Shown here: piece by piece, positions 14,017 through 15,784 of the stretch
How the letters are laid out: each line of letters begins with the position of its first letter
Position numbering within the stretch: position 1 is the first letter of the stretch
Source of the DNA: Anaerolineales bacterium
Lineage (GTDB): Bacteria; Chloroflexota; Anaerolineae; Anaerolineales; Villigracilaceae
NCBI GenBank assembly: GCA_020847355.1
Contig: JADLCG010000056.1
Coordinates: forward strand, 1-15,784
DNA: 15,784 nucleotides
Direction of reading: 5' to 3'
Notes under the pieces: model-generated
What the model was told of the DNA's origin: nothing
Databases searched by the model: none
The model's input: the letters and a program-made list of their open reading frames with translations, nothing else
Program-made: the position numbers and the translations under genes

Positions 14017-15631
14017 TTGGCTCTTCTTTTCCTTGATCTTGTTAGCAAACTCAGCGGCGGCTCTATTGATCGCCGCTTCTTTGGCGCGCCGACCCAAAAC
14101 GCCTGGGCGCATGTCGTTGCTTCTCATGCTGGTTATGCTGGCAATCTGGAGTTTCTCCTACGCCATGATTACGCTGGCTGAATCCATGGAGTTGAAGTTA
14201 CTCTGGCTCAAATTTGAAAACATCGGCATCCTCACTGTGCCGATCTTCTGGTTCTTCTTCGCAGTGCGTTACAACCGGCTGGATCGTTGGCTCAACCCGT
14301 ATACCGCTTGGTTATTTTTCGTCATTCCGGGCGTTTCGCTTGTATTTCTATTTTCGGAACGCTGGTTTCATTTATATTACGCTTCTGTCAATCAAGTTTC
14401 TGCGGCGATTGGTCCGTTGGTTGTTGAGCGGGGACCTTGGTATGTGGTGGCGCTGTTCTATGCCTATTTCATCAGTTTGGCGACGATCGGCTTGCTTATT
14501 CGCCGCGCTATTCAATATCGTAATATTTACCGCCGGCAAATGTATATCCTGATTATCGCGGCGTTGATTCCAATCCTGACGAATATTGTTTATCAATTGG
14601 CGCTGAGCGTTTCGCCCAATTTATTTTTGCGGATTGATCTTACGCCCATTTCTTTTACCGCTACAGCCGTATTAATAGCCGTGGGCGTGTTTGAATTTCG
14701 CATTTTCGATCTGATTCCGATTGCGCGCCACAACGTCTTGGAGCATATCCCTGAGATGGTTTTTGTGATTGACGCAAATAATAATGTTGTGGATGTTAAT
14801 GCCGCCGCTCAACGCGCTTTGGGTAAGCGCATGGACGATATCATCGGTCATGCGCCATTTGAAGTCTTCTCCGCATGGCCGCTCTTCCTGCAATATTTTT
14901 TGTCGGCGAATGAAACTCACACAGAGATACAGATTCCCGGCGATCCAGCGGCGCGCACGCTTGAAGTAACGACGATTGTTCTACATAATTCCTCAAAGCA
15001 ACTTGAAGGGCGCGTAATCGTCGCGCACGATATTACCGAGCATAAGCGCTTAGAGCGTAAACTCAAATTCGCCAATGAAGCCCTCATAGATCAACTCAAT
15101 GAAATTGACAAACTCCGCGCCGAATTACAGGAGCAAACGACCCGCGACCCGCTGACGAATGTCTACAACCGCCGCTACATGAATGAGTTTCTACCTTTAG
15201 AGATCGCCCGCGCAGAGCGTGAGGGGATTCCGCTCTCTGTGGTGATTATAGACGCCGATAATTTCAAAGAATTCAACGATACCTACGGGCATAAATGCGG
15301 AGATATTATTCTGCAAGAGATCGCAACTTTCCTCGTTCAACAAACGCGCAGAAGCGATATGGTCTGCCGCTTTGGCGGCGAGGAATTTGTTGTGCTGATG
15401 ACCGGCGCCTCGCTTGAGATCGCCTGTCAACGGGCCGAGTCGTGGCGTTTGGATTTTTCAAGAATTGCAATTGAGTATGATGAAGTGAAAGTGTGCGCTA
15501 CTTTTTCAGCCGGCGTGGCGGCTTTTCCCCAGCATGGCTTGACGGATGATGCAATCTTGCAAGCCGCAGATCGCGCTTTGTATCAATCCAAAGCGGCGGG
15601 CAAGAATCAAGTGACAATGTATAGCGCGTGA
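14006..15631 (+). CDS. 7TM sensor - PAS - GGDEF diguanylate cyclase
   Basis: A 541-residue membrane signalling enzyme that makes cyclic di-GMP from two GTP. Seven membrane segments (about 5-27, 38-58, 72-88, 98-116, 145-166, 178-198, 208-230) match the HisKA_7TM sensor type. A PAS domain follows (about 242-344, HNVLEHIPEMVFVIDANNNVVDVN), then a short coiled coil (345-378), then GGDEF (379-541). The catalytic motif is GGEEF (457-461), fully competent. DPLTNVYNRR (381-390) and IIDADNFKEFND (414-425) supply metal and substrate residues. RRSD (448-451) is an RxxD inhibitory site, suggesting feedback by c-di-GMP. No EAL domain. The TTG start is weak and overlaps an upstream reading frame, so the true N-terminus may be 13966. 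No clear promoter was found in the gap after the mgtE terminator. Confidence 0.93.
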   Translation: MSADWLFFSLILLANSAAALLIAASLARRPKTPGRMSLLLMLVMLAIWSFSYAMITLAESMELKLLWLKFENIGILTVPIFWFFFAVRYNRLDRWLNPYTAWLFFVIPGVSLVFLFSERWFHLYYASVNQVSAAIGPLVVERGPWYVVALFYAYFISLATIGLLIRRAIQYRNIYRRQMYILIIAALIPILTNIVYQLALSVSPNLFLRIDLTPISFTATAVLIAVGVFEFRIFDLIPIARHNVLEHIPEMVFVIDANNNVVDVNAAAQRALGKRMDDIIGHAPFEVFSAWPLFLQYFLSANETHTEIQIPGDPAARTLEVTTIVLHNSSKQLEGRVIVAHDITEHKRLERKLKFANEALIDQLNEIDKLRAELQEQTTRDPLTNVYNRRYMNEFLPLEIARAEREGIPLSVVIIDADNFKEFNDTYGHKCGDIILQEIATFLVQQTRRSDMVCRFGGEEFVVLMTGASLEIACQRAESWRLDFSRIAIEYDEVKVCATFSAGVAAFPQHGLTDDAILQAADRALYQSKAAGKNQVTMYSA

Positions 15632-15652
15632 CGTTTTAGAGCTAGGCGTTCT

Positions 15653-15784
15653 TCAATTCTCGTCAAGTTCTTTCCCGATAAGCAACTCTAAATAGGATTT
15701 TTCAAATCCCGCCTGATCGCCGCGCAAACAGACTTGAACTGCATACGGCGCTTGTGCATCTTCGTAGGTTTGTCCGGCGCGCGC
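15653..15784 (-). CDS. C-terminal 43 residues of an unrecognised protein
   Basis: An open minus-strand frame from the window edge to a TGA at 15653-15655, converging on the diguanylate cyclase with a 21-nt gap. The visible part contains GQTYEDAQAPYAVQVCLRGD and ends YLELLIGKELDEN. Codon use resembles the neighbours, and the end position next to a converging gene supports a real gene. Not enough remains to name it. Confidence 0.6.
   Translation of the reverse strand, partial: ARAGQTYEDAQAPYAVQVCLRGDQAGFEKSYLELLIGKELDEN

Noticed and set aside
15633..15644. GTTTTAGAGCTA, identical to the start of a type II-A CRISPR repeat
   Set aside because: Single 12-nt occurrence between two gene ends; no repeat array, spacers, tracrRNA or cas gene nearby. 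Chance match.

Overview
The window looks like a piece of a bacterial chromosome of about 50% GC. Gene style and gene set (ssnA-type amidohydrolase, membrane-anchored NACHT/HEAT protein, AftB-like GT-C protein, 7TM-PAS-GGDEF protein) suggest Chloroflexota, probably Anaerolineae. That assignment is an inference; there is no rRNA or other marker here. No mobile element, tRNA, CRISPR array or prophage gene was seen.

Layout. 1-4075 (minus strand): a tight three-gene operon transcribed from a -10 box seven bases before the first start codon. It encodes a zinc-ribbon coiled-coil protein, a membrane-tethered NACHT NTPase with HEAT-like repeats, and ssnA (cut by the window edge). Gaps between these genes are 3 and 1 nt. 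4116-5606 (minus): a membrane-anchored serine peptidase of the beta-lactamase/DD-peptidase fold, divergent from proline dehydrogenase (5728-6687, plus). A perfect palindrome at 6692-6725 ends proline dehydrogenase and probably also the converging pair 6742-8002 (minus: unknown small protein, then a cation diffusion facilitator). 8048-11765 (plus) is a close-packed run: pteridine-reductase-like SDR, GT-C membrane glycosyltransferase, DinB-fold protein, and a degenerate UbiA-like membrane protein.

The strongest regulatory element lies at 11806-12385. A consensus promoter is followed by a textbook M-box (ykoK) Mg2+ riboswitch with a visible antiterminator/terminator pair. Then comes an unexpected second module: a 38-codon open reading frame with a near-perfect Shine-Dalgarno sequence and its start codon in a hairpin, then a second strong intrinsic terminator just before mgtE (12386-13765). 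Mg2+ uptake thus appears to pass two termination checkpoints in a leader of about 545 nt. After the mgtE terminator, a 7TM-PAS-diguanylate cyclase (14006-15631) is preceded by a 16-codon reading frame that overlaps its TTG start out of frame. The tail of an unrecognised minus-strand gene closes the window.

The most novel items are the two-stage mgtE leader, three genes sharing the same -10/N7/ATG leaderless architecture, and the NACHT-HEAT operon. The last could be an immune-like or signalling STAND protein, but its housekeeping neighbours do not show a defence role.
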